Of a stretch of DNA of 33,804 nt, positions 22,301 through 31,100 are shown in pieces. Positions within the stretch are counted from its first letter, which is position 1, and each line of letters opens with the position of its first letter. Source of the stretch: Actinokineospora bangkokensis (GTDB taxonomy: Bacteria; Actinomycetota; Actinomycetes; Mycobacteriales; Pseudonocardiaceae); NCBI RefSeq assembly GCF_001940455.1, contig NZ_MKQR01000003.1:43744-77547 (forward strand), given 5' to 3'. Below the pieces are notes generated by a model. It saw only the letters and a program-made list of their open reading frames with translations, had not been told where the DNA came from and ran no database searches. The position numbers were made by a program, and so were the translations under genes.

Positions 22301-25120
22301 CAACCGCCCGAGCACGGCGGAATCGGGGACGATCCGCAGGTCGGCGGGGGAGTCGGGGGCGATGTCGAGGTCGGAGTGCGGCACCGGGGCCACGTGGCCG
22401 GTGAACGACGGCCTGCCGCCGCCGCGGGGGTCCGGCGGGTTGGGCGGCGGCGGAGGGTCGTTGTCCTGAGTCGGGGGAGGGGCCGGGGTGTCAGGGGCGG
22501 GCGTTGTCGTGCTGGGAGAGCGGCGCGGAGCTGCTTCCGCAGTGGGGGGTGGAGTGGCGGGGGACGGTTGGCTGTCGTTGGTGGGGGACGGTGAGGTGTT
22601 CTGCTGCGAGCGCGGGGGAACAGCGCGTGCTGTGTGCTGCCCGGCCGTGGGAGTTGCCGTGTCTGTGGAGCGGCGAGGGGGGTTCGGCGCGGCGGTGCCG
22701 GGGGTGGGTGCGGGAGTCGCTGTGTGCGGGGTGCTGTGGGGCGTAGCTGCGCTGGGGGGCGTGGGAGCGGCGCGGCGGGGGTTGTGGGGTGCAGTCGTGT
22801 TGGCGACGGGGGTGGTGCCTGTGGTGCTGGTGCCGGTTGGGGAGGAGACAGTGCGGGCCGGGGGGTTTGGGGTGGGAGCGGGGGACTGGGCAGTGGGCTG
22901 CGGTGTGGGGGTTGGGGTGCCTGCGGGGAGCGGGGCGGCGAGAGCCTGCTGGGTGGTGGTGTTGGGAGTTGCGGTGAGGGTTGGGGCTGTGGCGGAGGTT
23001 TCGGAGGATGGGGCCGTGGTGGCGGCTTCGGGGGTCTCTGCGGGGGGTGGGGTTGTGGATGCTTCTTGGGGTGGCGTTGAGGGGGTGGCTTCTGGTGCTT
23101 CGGTGGTGGGGTTGTTGGTGGTGCGGCGGGGGGCTTCGGTGGTGGTGTGGGTCGAGTTGGCCGTGGTGTGGGTCGGGGGAGCTGTTTGTGCTGTCGGGGT
23201 GGCGGGTGTGGGGGTGTTGGGGGTTGCCGCTGCGGTGCCGGTGAATCCGACGGTGGTGGCTGCTGGGGGGATGGCGCCGTGGGGAGTTGCGTTGGTGTCG
23301 AGTGCTGCGCTGGTGGGGGTTTGTTGAGTGGGGGTAGTGATCTGTTGTGCTGCGGTGTTGGCGTCTGCTTCGGTGTGGCGCGCGGGGGAGCCGTTGCTGT
23401 CCACTGTGGAAGCGTTGTGGTGGGTGGGGTCGCCGGTGGTGCTGGAACCGTTGGTGGTGGCATCGGCACCGCTGGTGGCTGTGGTGGTGCCGTGGGGGTC
23501 GGTGGGGCTCGGGTCAGCGGTGGTGGCGCCGGGGTGGGTGGGGCTGTGGGTGGTGGGGGCGCCTGCTGATGAGCCGGGGTGTGCTGTGGCGCCGGGACCT
23601 GCGGGTGGGCCGCTGGTGTGGGCGGCACCTGGCTGGGTGGCCGGGCCGCCTGTGCTGGCCGCGCCGGGAGTGGTGGTGGGGCCACTGGTGTGGGTCGCCC
23701 CTGGGTGGGTGGCTGGGCCGGTTGCGTTGGAGGTGCCGGCGTTGATAGCGGTGGGATCGGTGGTGGGCGCGCTGGTGTGGGGGACGCCGGTGTTGGTGGT
23801 GGGGGCGCCAGTGTGGGCGGTGCCGGTGCTGGCGGCACCGGGGTTGGTGTGGGTGGCGCCTGGGTTGGTGGCGGCGCCGGTGTGGGTGGCGGCCGGGTTG
23901 GCGGTGGTGGCGGTGGAAGCGCTGGGGGAGCCGCCTGCGGTGGTGCCGGGGTCGGTGGGGGCTGTGGTGTTGGGGGCTGTGGCGGTGGGGGAGCCGCCTG
24001 GGGAGTGGGCTGGAGTGCTGGGGGTGGCCGAGGTGGGGTCGGCGGCGGGGGCGGCAGGGGCAGGAGTGGGGGGTACGGGGCCGGAGCCGGTGTCGCCCCA
24101 GGCTTCGAGGGCGGGGACGGGGCCGAGGTTGGGGGCGCGGCCGAGGTTGCCCAGGTTGAGCTCTTGGACCGTGGAGACGGTGTGGGCGCGCATGCCGCCG
24201 ATGGCGGCCGCGGGGATGGCGCCGTCCTTGAGGGCTTTGGCGTAGGCCTGGCCGTCGAGGATGCTGGTGCCGTTCTGCGTCGACTGCACCACGTGGTTGG
24301 CCGTGGGGGACACCACCGCGTTCTGGGCCGCGGCACCGGCGGTGGCGGCGGCGATGCGGCCACCGGGGGTGGTGGGGGTGGGGAGGTTGAGGCGCTTGCC
24401 CACCGCGCCCGCTGCCGTGCCGAGACCTGAGCCGAGGGCGCCGCCGACCGCGCCGGTGACGGCCGCGGTGCCGAGTTCGGCGGCGTCGATGCCGTCGGCG
24501 CGGCCTTCGGCGATGCGCATGCCCTGCTGGGCGAGGTTGAGCACGGTCTCCTCGACGGCCTCGCCCGCGATCTCGAAGCCCGCCATGGTGCCGCCGCGGG
24601 TGAGGGTGGCCAGTGCGCTGACCGCGCCGGTGCGGAAGGCGCCCGCCGAGGCGCCCGCCGCGCGCATGACCAGGGCGGAGAGCCTGCCCGCGACGGCCCT
24701 GGCGAGGGTGTGGGCGAGCAGGGCGCCGCCGGGGAGGGCGGAGAGGGCGATGTAGAGCGCGAGGTTGACCGCGATCTCGATGAGGATCGAGTTCTTGGTC
24801 TCGCGCAGCGCGGTGCCGTACTGCTGGGCGCCGTCGGCGAGGCCGCGCATGGCCGTGGCCAGCTCGCGGTAGTTCTGCCCGAGCACCTTGCCGCTGTCGC
24901 TGTACTGGATCCCGGCCAGGTCCGGCCACGCCCCGGGCACCCGGCTGAGCCAGGTGTCGATCAGCTGGGCGCCCTGCTCGACCTGCTCGGCGGCGGACTT
25001 CCACGCCGCCGCGAGCTGCCAGGCGACGTCCTCGTCGTCCGGTGGCCACAGCTGGTCGATGGAGTAGTACTTGACCGTCTCCCAGAAGCCGTAGCTGTCG
25101 TTGGGCTCCCGCATCCCCAC
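19394..25120 (-). CDS. Giant WXG-like T7SS effector with three membrane hairpins and a C-terminal candidate toxin domain
   Basis: At 1908 residues this is the largest protein here. Residues about 30-110 form a WXG100-like helical hairpin similar to the N-terminus of CpnT-type T7SS proteins. A hydrophobic, Ala-rich region follows (about 107-340), then about 550 residues of Thr/Ala/Pro-rich low complexity (340-890). Residues 905-1030 are a small alpha/beta domain. Three Gly/Ala-rich hydrophobic hairpins (about 1140-1175, 1250-1293, 1507-1553) alternate with coiled coils. The last 150 residues are a compact domain with VKRHIFEDTHPLE, FDPNADMAEAWLRL and LLEHELAEA (H1862, E1863, E1866). I cannot name that domain. 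The GTG at 25120 has AGGGG seven bases upstream; ATG 25114 is an alternative. It follows a small WXG protein and precedes a candidate immunity gene. Export by the local T7SS and toxicity are inferred. Confidence 0.8.
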   Translation of the reverse strand: MGMREPNDSYGFWETVKYYSIDQLWPPDDEDVAWQLAAAWKSAAEQVEQGAQLIDTWLSRVPGAWPDLAGIQYSDSGKVLGQNYRELATAMRGLADGAQQYGTALRETKNSILIEIAVNLALYIALSALPGGALLAHTLARAVAGRLSALVMRAAGASAGAFRTGAVSALATLTRGGTMAGFEIAGEAVEETVLNLAQQGMRIAEGRADGIDAAELGTAAVTGAVGGALGSGLGTAAGAVGKRLNLPTPTTPGGRIAAATAGAAAQNAVVSPTANHVVQSTQNGTSILDGQAYAKALKDGAIPAAAIGGMRAHTVSTVQELNLGNLGRAPNLGPVPALEAWGDTGSGPVPPTPAPAAPAADPTSATPSTPAHSPGGSPTATAPNTTAPTDPGTTAGGSPSASTATTANPAATHTGAATNPGATHTNPGAASTGTAHTGAPTTNTGVPHTSAPTTDPTAINAGTSNATGPATHPGATHTSGPTTTPGAASTGGPATQPGAAHTSGPPAGPGATAHPGSSAGAPTTHSPTHPGATTADPSPTDPHGTTTATSGADATTNGSSTTGDPTHHNASTVDSNGSPARHTEADANTAAQQITTPTQQTPTSAALDTNATPHGAIPPAATTVGFTGTAAATPNTPTPATPTAQTAPPTHTTANSTHTTTEAPRRTTNNPTTEAPEATPSTPPQEASTTPPPAETPEAATTAPSSETSATAPTLTATPNTTTQQALAAPLPAGTPTPTPQPTAQSPAPTPNPPARTVSSPTGTSTTGTTPVANTTAPHNPRRAAPTPPSAATPHSTPHTATPAPTPGTAAPNPPRRSTDTATPTAGQHTARAVPPRSQQNTSPSPTNDSQPSPATPPPTAEAAPRRSPSTTTPAPDTPAPPPTQDNDPPPPPNPPDPRGGGRPSFTGHVAPVPHSDLDIAPDSPADLRIVPDSAVLGRLRGIPEVDAVQPLGAGRFLVELRSGHTVVVSVLRGPTADDHPADFAVDGVAGRVVVSTALPPSAVEQVVVDAVAQIAQRLGGNDIAQDRLAEHRFPGTDTGLSPADHGRQAELRALDSRLTEARLARRRAVAGEMRALVEHLGLNEAQPGHAERRALLDPDVARILDERGDLLAKRPRWATKDPTTLPPLRAYVHQAVMQALPGTLASTAAILTAAPQAGPIGGIAVGVAALGTAAVGTWAHRWFATRQSEVSNAQNDWATEVRERDAAELMRGQYAPLLDRVPGDVRPGAREFQPGERPEPVQPLRNRMLPRVLPAVGGTVAAAPLLLLGLPPIALVGQAGLIAVGALAAVADRWLMTRELEHSVAVSDGIKREAAALRAAADKALAEELSVLLDRLNRVAGATPYPAGAPSTPATSDSVTPTLPLGPYVAAALPEGVGTFARGLEGMLRNLDGPLQVAVLRFLVGSIANPLLERMRATADSAAAAQQRQYDAATAQLDQLAVDTAQARAVLTAIDHQVSLLEQRAGLPPQAQAHSPARDAVERAAEQLRASLPEQRPRGMRTLGAHLWHGALTSSTTVATMVAGTALFHQPWAGVIVGAAAGTGVLASSVSRYLFRRAEQTAADYEAAAGQAGDRLTTSAESAALARFLTEFAARQAALIEHGTPPSRPVGIPVDLGAAHPGYPDFVSASVRLEREELYSRPGPFGILRERLAALDRMEVLADRLRALDARAADPGTTPADAEAARRSRRVVERALHRLRSDYRVLILDGTSIPPDSEHDNAVRAALHGTAPDNPGPDDPGQHPLPGQTGGARPPDDGTIRGYERTDRWATDAYEAIRTSDDVNAIVAHLTDRTRPDGTRGFTRSEVERVKRHIFEDTHPLEAADGTTVHARFDPNADMAEAWLRLRAGRALPEDVALLEHELAEARHWRDNPSATYREAHEAANQVSRWEDRVPPSSREDYSEPWR
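22440..24110 (-). repeat. Low-complexity Thr/Ala/Pro/Gly coding region with imperfect repeats
   Basis: This part of the giant gene encodes almost only Thr, Ala, Pro, Gly, Ser, His and Asn. Between about 23520 and 24010 there are imperfect tandem units of roughly 10-12 residues such as NPGATHT, HPGATHTSGP, QPGAAHTSGP and TPGAASTGGP. The + strand is almost entirely G and T here, with long runs of GGTG and GGGG, giving strong strand asymmetry compared with the flanking coding sequence. Confidence 0.8.
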
Positions 25121-25129
25121 GGTGGGCCC

Positions 25130-25465
25130 CTAACCGCCGAAGCCGCCCGCGCTCTGCTGGTCGGCCTGCACGTAGATGCCGACGCAGCGGTGCCCGAGGT
25201 CGACGCTCTGGGTGACCGCGTCCCTGGTCTGGTCCATGCCCGCGGTGATCTGGTCGACCGACGGGTTGTACTGGCCCGCCACGGCCACCCCCATCGGGCC
25301 GTTGCCGAGCTGGCTGTCGAGGCCCGCGATCTCGCCGAGCTTGCCGCGCCACTGCGCGTCGAGCGCCGAGCCCGCCTGGCCGATCGCGTCGACCGCGGCC
25401 TCGGTGAGGTCGGGGAACATGTCGATGCCGCCGCCGTCGCGGTCGATGCCGGGCACTGCGATCAC
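25130..25465 (-). CDS. Small WXG-type T7SS substrate with C-terminal YxxxD signal
   Basis: The 111-residue protein is helical with a WRG turn at residues 39-41 and, near the end, YVQAD (98-102), which fits the YxxxD/E T7SS export signal in the place it occupies in EspC/Esx-type proteins. The tail is Gly-rich. It starts with GTG inside GTGA at the stop of the YbaB-like gene and ends nine bases before the giant effector's start, so the three genes form one unit. By position it may be the helper or heterodimer partner that targets the giant protein to the secretion machine. That pairing is inference. Confidence 0.72.
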   Translation of the reverse strand: MIAVPGIDRDGGGIDMFPDLTEAAVDAIGQAGSALDAQWRGKLGEIAGLDSQLGNGPMGVAVAGQYNPSVDQITAGMDQTRDAVTQSVDLGHRCVGIYVQADQQSAGGFGG

Positions 25466-25833
25466 CTCTGCTTCCGGTCGCGGCGCCGGTCCAGCAGCCG
25501 CAGGGCGGGGTCGAACACCGGGTCCAGGCCCGCGCGGTCGCGCTCGGGCAGCAGGCCCGCGGCGAACCGGGTGGCCTCCAGGCGGGAGCGCTCGGTGGCC
25601 GCGCGCACCGCCTCCAGCACCGAGGCGGCCAGCGCGGCGGAGTCCGGGGCGCGGAACACGCGCGGGTCCAGCTCCAGCTCCACCAGCTGGCCCCGGCCGT
25701 CGACGGTGGCGGTGGCGTTGCCGTCGCCGGAGCAGCCGGTCGCCCGGATGCCGTCCACGCCCTCGCGCAGCGCGATCACCTGCTCGGTGAGCGCCTGGTG
25801 CCCGCCAGCCGCACTGCCGTCCGCCCCGATCAC
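25462..25833 (-). CDS. YbaB/EbfC family protein in the effector operon
   Basis: This 123-residue protein has the helix-strand-strand-strand-helix layout of YbaB: ALTEQVIALREGVDGIRATG, then NATATVDGRGQLVELELDPR, then a long Arg/Ala helix (LAASVLEAVRAATERSRLEA). GTG 25833 has GGAGG seven bases upstream and is the first gene of the leftward effector set, diverging from mycP across 121 bases. Such proteins are frequent in actinobacterial T7SS loci; whether they bind DNA or act as small chaperones there is not settled by the sequence. Confidence 0.75.
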   Translation of the reverse strand: MIGADGSAAGGHQALTEQVIALREGVDGIRATGCSGDGNATATVDGRGQLVELELDPRVFRAPDSAALAASVLEAVRAATERSRLEATRFAAGLLPERDRAGLDPVFDPALRLLDRRRDRKQR

Positions 25834-25954
25834 GGGCCCACCTCCGGTGCCGTCGTGCCGACAGCCTCACCCCGCCCTGGGCGCGCGCGGGCGGTGCCGG
25901 CCGCAACCGGCCGGCGCCACCTGCGGGGCCGGTGCGGGCCGCAGGATGCGGGGC

Positions 25955-27238
25955 ATGAGCCGTCGCAGCACCGCCCTGGCCCTGGCCGCGGTGGCGTTCC
26001 TGGCCCTCGCCCCCCTCCCGGCCGCAGCCGCCCCGCCCGCTGGCGCCTGCCGCGACCCCGAGCCGGGGCGCCCGGTGGTGCCGCAGGTGCCGTGGGCGCA
26101 GCAGCTGCTCGACCTGGACCGGGTGCACGCGCACAGCACCGGCGCCGGGGTCGCGGTGGCGGTGGTGGACTCCGGGGTGGACGCCGACCACCCGCAGCTG
26201 GCCGGGCGGGTGCTGCCGGGGCGCGACTTCTTCCTGGCGGGCACCCTGCCGGGCAACTTCGACTGCGAGTCGCACGGCACGGCGGTGGCGTCGATCATCG
26301 CGGCGGGCCCGGCCGAGGGGGTCGCCTTCCGCGGGGTGGCCCCGGACGCGCGGGTGCTGCCGGTGCGGGTCAGCGACCGGGAGTTCACCGACGGCGGCGA
26401 CCCCATCCCCATCGACGTCGACGTGGTGTCCCGGGGCATCCGCTACGCGGTGGACGAGGGCGCGCGGGTGCTGAACCTGTCGCTGTCGGGCTACGGCGAC
26501 TACCCGGCGATCCGTGACGCGGTGGGGTACGCGCAGAGCCGGGACGTCCTCGTCATCGCGGCGGTGGGCAACCGGCAGCAGGACGGGGGCGGGCCGTCGT
26601 TCCCCGCCGCGTACGACGGCGTGCTCGGGGTGGGGTCGGTCGACATCTCCGGTGCGCGCTCGCGCGGTTCTCAAGTCGGCCCGTACGTCGACGTCGTCGC
26701 CCCGGGCGAGGGGGTGCTCGCCGCGGCCCGCGCGGGTGGGCACGCCTACTGGACGGGCACCAGCTTCGCAGCGCCGTTCGTGGCGGGCACGGCCGCGCTG
26801 GTGCGTTCCGCGTGGCCGCAGTTGACCGCCCCGCAGGTCGCCGCGCGCATCACCGCGACGGCGTCCCCCGCGCGCGGGGGCAGGGGCAGCGCGGAATACG
26901 GCGCCGGTGTCGTCGACCCGTACCGCGCTGTCACGGAACGCCTTGCCGCAGAAGGCCCCCTGGCGATGCCCCCGGTCACCGACCCGCCCGTCGATGAGGC
27001 CGCGTTGCGCGAACAGGCGTGGTGGCAGCGCGCGGGGTCCTCTGCGGTGATCGGGGTCGGGGTGGTGGCGTTGGCCATCGTCGTCGCGGCCGTGTGGGCG
27101 CTGGTCGCCCCGCGCGGGCGGAGGTCCCGGTGGCTGGCCGCGCGCCGCACGGCGCTGCCCGCGGCGCCTGCGCGCGTGGAGCCGCCGGACGAGGTCTTCC
27201 TGTTCCCGCCGCCCCCGGTCGAACGCGTGCGGCACTAG
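25955..27238 (+). CDS. mycP: Mycosin (MycP), T7SS membrane-anchored subtilisin-like protease
   Basis: The 427-residue protein has a Sec signal peptide (MSRRSTALALAAVAFLALAP, cleaved near the following Ala run), a subtilisin catalytic domain with D72 (AVVDSGVD), H107 (ESHGTAVAS) and S270 (GTSFAAPFVAGTA), two to three Cys typical of mycosins near the N-terminus and before the His motif, a Pro-rich linker, a C-terminal transmembrane helix (about 362-385) and a short basic cytosolic tail. MycP is required for stability of the T7SS membrane complex and can process substrates. The ATG at 25955 begins the signal peptide; an ATG at 25946 is possible. It converges on the WXG100 pair across a strong terminator. 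Confidence 0.95.
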   Translation: MSRRSTALALAAVAFLALAPLPAAAAPPAGACRDPEPGRPVVPQVPWAQQLLDLDRVHAHSTGAGVAVAVVDSGVDADHPQLAGRVLPGRDFFLAGTLPGNFDCESHGTAVASIIAAGPAEGVAFRGVAPDARVLPVRVSDREFTDGGDPIPIDVDVVSRGIRYAVDEGARVLNLSLSGYGDYPAIRDAVGYAQSRDVLVIAAVGNRQQDGGGPSFPAAYDGVLGVGSVDISGARSRGSQVGPYVDVVAPGEGVLAAARAGGHAYWTGTSFAAPFVAGTAALVRSAWPQLTAPQVAARITATASPARGGRGSAEYGAGVVDPYRAVTERLAAEGPLAMPPVTDPPVDEAALREQAWWQRAGSSAVIGVGVVALAIVVAAVWALVAPRGRRSRWLAARRTALPAAPARVEPPDEVFLFPPPPVERVRH

Positions 27239-27297
27239 ACCCGGTTCCACAAACCTGTCGTGGTATGTGCCCAGGGCGCCCCAGCGGATAAGGCGAA

Positions 27298-27326
27298 GGG
27301 CCCCGGAGCGGATCGCTCCGGGGCCC
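27298..27326. terminator. Strong bidirectional terminator between mycP and the WXG100 pair
   Basis: GGGCCCCGGAGCG (27298-27310) and CGCTCCGGGGCCC (27314-27326) form a perfect 13-bp stem with a GAT loop, between convergent stops. No T-tract follows on either side. Confidence 0.85.
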
Positions 27327-27347
27327 GCCACGCGGTGCGGAACCGGG

Positions 27348-27635
27348 TCAGCCCAGCGCCGACATCGCGCGGCCCAGCGCCTCCTGGCCGTTGGCCTGCG
27401 CCTGCGCAACGGCCCGGGAGAGCGCCAGCTGGAACTCCGTGGTCGAGGCCGCGGCCTGGTCCCACAGGTGGCCCAGCTCGACGAAGCGGCCACCCGCGAC
27501 GTCGCGCCAGGTCTCGGCGGTGATGCCGACCGTGCGCCCCCAGTTGTCCTTCTCGGCGGCGACGCCGTTGGCGGTGTTGGCCAGGGCGCTGCTGCCGTCG
27601 CCGAGGTCCCCGAACTGGTACCTGATCTCGCCCAT
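27348..27635 (-). CDS. WXG100 family (ESAT-6-like) protein, second of the pair
   Basis: The 95-residue protein has the length and helix-turn-helix form of an Esx protein. The turn reads TWRDVAGGRF, with Asp where the WXG motif has Gly (W43-R44-D45). A YxxxD-like string occurs only at the very N-terminus (YQFGD, residues 6-10), not in the C-terminal signal position. The ATG follows AGGAGGAGG, 14 bases after the stop of the first WXG100 gene. It should form a heterodimer with that protein and be exported by EccC, by analogy with EsxA/EsxB. Confidence 0.85.
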   Translation of the reverse strand: MGEIRYQFGDLGDGSSALANTANGVAAEKDNWGRTVGITAETWRDVAGGRFVELGHLWDQAAASTTEFQLALSRAVAQAQANGQEALGRAMSALG

Positions 27636-27649
27636 GGTGCTGCCTCCTC

Positions 27650-27970
27650 CTAGAAGCGCAGGCCGGCGGCGACCGGCCCGTTCATCGCCTGGACCGACGT
27701 GTCGTCGGCCTGCTGCTGGGCGTTGCCGGAGACCCCGGTCGCCTCGCCGACCCTGGTCAGCTCGCGCATCAGGGCGTCGACGTCGCGGCGCCAGTTCTCG
27801 TGCTGCGCGATGAACGCGCCGGGGGCCTGGCCGCGCCAGGACGCCATCAGCGCGTTGACCTGGTTCTCGATGTTGGTCACGTGTCCCTGGATGGCCGACA
27901 CCGACGACCCCGCCGCCTTCGCGGCCGCGGCCAGGTCCTCGGGTGTGCCCCAGAGGGCGTCACCTGCCAT
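27650..27970 (-). CDS. WXG100 family (ESAT-6-like) protein, first of the pair
   Basis: This 106-residue Esx protein has a canonical turn, WRGQAPGAF (W45-R46-G47), between two amphipathic helices, and contains no Tyr at all, hence no YxxxD/E signal. The ATG has GAGGAG five bases upstream. It diverges from eccC. Its N-terminus MAGDALWGTPE is close to MAGDFLSGTPE of the small protein after eccC (32186). Confidence 0.9.
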   Translation of the reverse strand: MAGDALWGTPEDLAAAAKAAGSSVSAIQGHVTNIENQVNALMASWRGQAPGAFIAQHENWRRDVDALMRELTRVGEATGVSGNAQQQADDTSVQAMNGPVAAGLRF

Positions 27971-28119
27971 GTCTGCTCCTCACGTCTGCTCAGCCGGTGC
28001 GCCGACGCTAACCGCGGGCGCGGCCCCGGCCCGGTGCCCCGGCACCTTCCTGCCACCGGCCGCCGCGCGCGGTCGGCGGCGGCGACGATCGCCGGGCACC
28101 AGCGGTGGAAGGGGAGGCG
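27971..28119. promoter_or_regulatory. Divergent promoter region between the WXG100 pair and eccC
   Basis: These 149 bases separate divergent starts. In the leftward direction TAGCGT, about 40 bases before the WXG100 ATG, could serve as a -10 element, without a clear -35. In the rightward direction I see only the ribosome binding sequence AAGGGG before ATG 28120. Confidence 0.25.
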
Positions 28120-31100
28120 ATGGCGACAGTCGTGGTGCGCAGGCCGCTGCGCAGGCCCGCGCCGGAGATGCCCGCGGGCGAGCTGCTGCTCGACGCGCCG
28201 CCGGAGATCCCCCCGCCACCGGGTCGGCAGTGGGCGCAGGCGCTGATGGCGCTGCCGATGGTGCTCATGATGACCGCGATGGTGCTGATGTTCAGCGGCG
28301 GCGTCGGCGGGTCCGGGCTGGGGGCGCTGCGCTACGTGGTGTTCGGCCTGTTCGGCGTGTCCATGCTGATCATGATCGGGATCGGCTTCCTCAACGGCGG
28401 CGGCCCGAGCAAGCGCGAGATGGGCAACGCCCGCCGCCTCTACCTGCGCGCGCTGGCCCAGCACCGGGTGCGGGTGCGGCGCACCGCGCGCAGGCAGCGC
28501 ACCGCGCTGGACTACCTGCACCCCGACCCGGCCGTGCTGTGGTCGGTGGCGGCCAGCTACCGGTTGTGGGAGCGCCGCCGCGGCGACGCCGACTTCGGCG
28601 TGGCGCGCATCGGCACCGGCAGGCAGAGCCTGGCGACCGCGCTGGTCGCCCCGGACACCAAGCCGATGGAGCAGCTCGAACCGCTCTCCGCGCTGGCGCT
28701 GCGCCGGTTCATCACCACCCACTCCGCGGTCGCGGACCTGCCGCTGGCCATGGCGGTCAACGGGTTCAGCCGCGTGCACGTGCGCGGCGGGGAGGCCGCG
28801 GTCGGCCTGGTGCGCGCGGTGCTCGGCCAGCTCGCCACCCTGCACGCCCCCGACGACCTGCGGATCGCGGTGTGCGCCTCGCCGCAGCGGCGCCCGGCGT
28901 GGGAGTGGCTGAAGTGGTTGCCGCACGCCCTGCACCCCGACCGCGCCGACGCGCTCGGCCCGATCCGCCTGGTGGCGCCCACGATCCCGATGCTGGAGGC
29001 GGTGCTCGACGACCTGCTGGGCAACCGCCCGCGCTTCGACCCCGAGGAGGGCGGCACCCGCGTCGCCGGGCCGCACCTGGTGGTGGTGCTCGACGGCGGC
29101 GCGGTCGCCGGGTCCGACCACCTGGTCGCCGGGTCCGGTGTGGAGGGTGCCACCGTCGTCGACCTCACCACCGTGCCGCCGCGCGCCCCCGACCGCTGCA
29201 CCGTGGTGCTCGACGTGGCCGCCGACGGCGCGCTGTCGAGCAGCACCGCCGACGGCGAGGTCGAGCTGGGCCGCGCCGACGACCTGCCGGTCGCCGCCGC
29301 CGAGGCGCTGGCCCGCCAGCTGGCCCCGCTGCGGCTGACCGAGGGCGCGCGCGGCGAGCAGCCGCTGGCCACCGAGCTGGGCCTGGAGGAGCTGCTGGAC
29401 CTGGGCGACCCGTACGCCTTCGACCCGCAGGACACCTGGGTGCAGCGGCCCAACCGGGACAAGCTGCGGGTGCGCTTCGGCATCCGCCCGGACGGCACGC
29501 CCATCGAGCTCGACCTCAAGGAGTCGGCCCAGGACGGCATGGGCCCGCACGGCCTGCTCATCGGCGCCACCGGCTCGGGCAAGAGCGAGCTGCTGCGCAC
29601 CCTGGTGCTGGCGCTGGCGATCACCCACCCGCCGAACTCGCTGAACTTCGCCCTCATCGACTTCAAGGGCGGCGCCACCTTCACCCGGCTCGACCGGCTC
29701 CCGCACACCAGCGCGGTGATCACGAACCTGGCCGACGAGCTGCCCCTGGTCGACCGCATGGCCGACGCGATCACCGGTGAGCTGGTGCGCCGCCAGGAGC
29801 TCCTGCGCGCGGCGGGCACCTTCTCCTCGCTGCGCGACTACGACAAGGCGCGCGCCTCCGGTGCCCCGCTGGTCGAGGTGCCGACGCTGGTCGTGGTCAT
29901 CGACGAGTTCAGCGAGCTGCTGTCGGCGCGCCCGGACTTCATCGACATCTTCGTCCAGATCGGCCGGGTGGGCCGCTCGCTGGGCGTGCACCTGCTGCTG
30001 GCCAGCCAGCGGCTGGAGGAGGGCAGGCTGCGCGGCCTGGACACCCACCTGTCCTACCGCATCGGCCTGCGCACGTTCTCCGACATGGACAGCCGCACGG
30101 TGCTGGGGGTCCCCGACGCGTTCTCCCTGCCGCGCGCGCCCGGCCACGGGTTCCTGCGCTACGGCGACGAGCCGATGGCGCGGTTCCGCTCCGCCTACGT
30201 CTCCGGCGTGCACACCCCGGCGGGCGCGGCGGCGCCCACCGGCCGGGCCGAGCCGATCGGGCTGGCCGAGTACACCACCGCCTACGTCACCCCCGCGGCG
30301 GCGGCGGAGCCGGAGGAGGCGGGCGAGCGGGCCGAGGACGCGGTGGGGGAGAGCCTGCTCGACATCCTCGTCGACCGCTTCGCCGGGCGCGGCAGCCCCG
30401 CCCACCAGGTGTGGCTGCCACCGCTGGACGACCCGCCCACCCTCGACGACCTGCTGGGCCCGCTCGCGGTGGACCCCGGGCGCGGGCTGTGCCCGGTCGA
30501 CCGGGCCGGGCACGGCGCGCTCAAGGCCGTGGTGGGCGTCGTCGACAAGCCGCTGGACCAGCGCCGCGACCCGCTGGTGCTGGACCTGGCGGGCGGCGCG
30601 GGCCACGTGGCCGTGGTCGGCGGCCCGCGCTCGGGCAAGAGCACCGCGCTGCGCACGCTCATCGCCGCGCTCGCGCTGACCCACACCCCGGCCGAGGCGC
30701 AGTTCTACTGCCTGGACTTCGGCGGCGGCGCGCTCGCCGCGCTGCGCGGCCTGCCGCACGTCGGCGGGGTCGCGGGCCGCACCAACCCGGGCGCGGTGCG
30801 CCGGGCGGTGGCCGAGGTGGCCGCGGTGCTGGCCGAGCGGGAGCGCCGCTTCGCCCAGCTGGACGTGGACGGCATGGCGGGCTACCGGGCGCTGCGCGCG
30901 GCCGGGCGGGTGGCCGACGACCAGCACGGCGACGTGTTCCTGGTGGTGGACGGCTGGTCAACGCTGCGCAAGGACTTCGAGGACCTTGAGGACGTCATCA
31001 CCACCCTGGCCACCCGCGGCCTGAACTACGGCGTGCACCTGGTGGTCACCTGCGCCCGCTGGTTCGACCTGCGCACCCACCTGCGCGACCTGTTCGGCAG

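Noticed and set aside
27298..27326. 13-bp perfect palindromes here and at 4066-4098 as transposon ends or operators
   Set aside because: Both sit exactly between convergent stops, have short loops and no flanking duplications or transposase; terminators are simpler.
27877..30927. A 1016-codon open frame antisense to eccC
   Set aside because: Composition is a GC-rich shadow (Gln/Ala/Arg/His-rich, no domains) opposite a well-recognised EccC.
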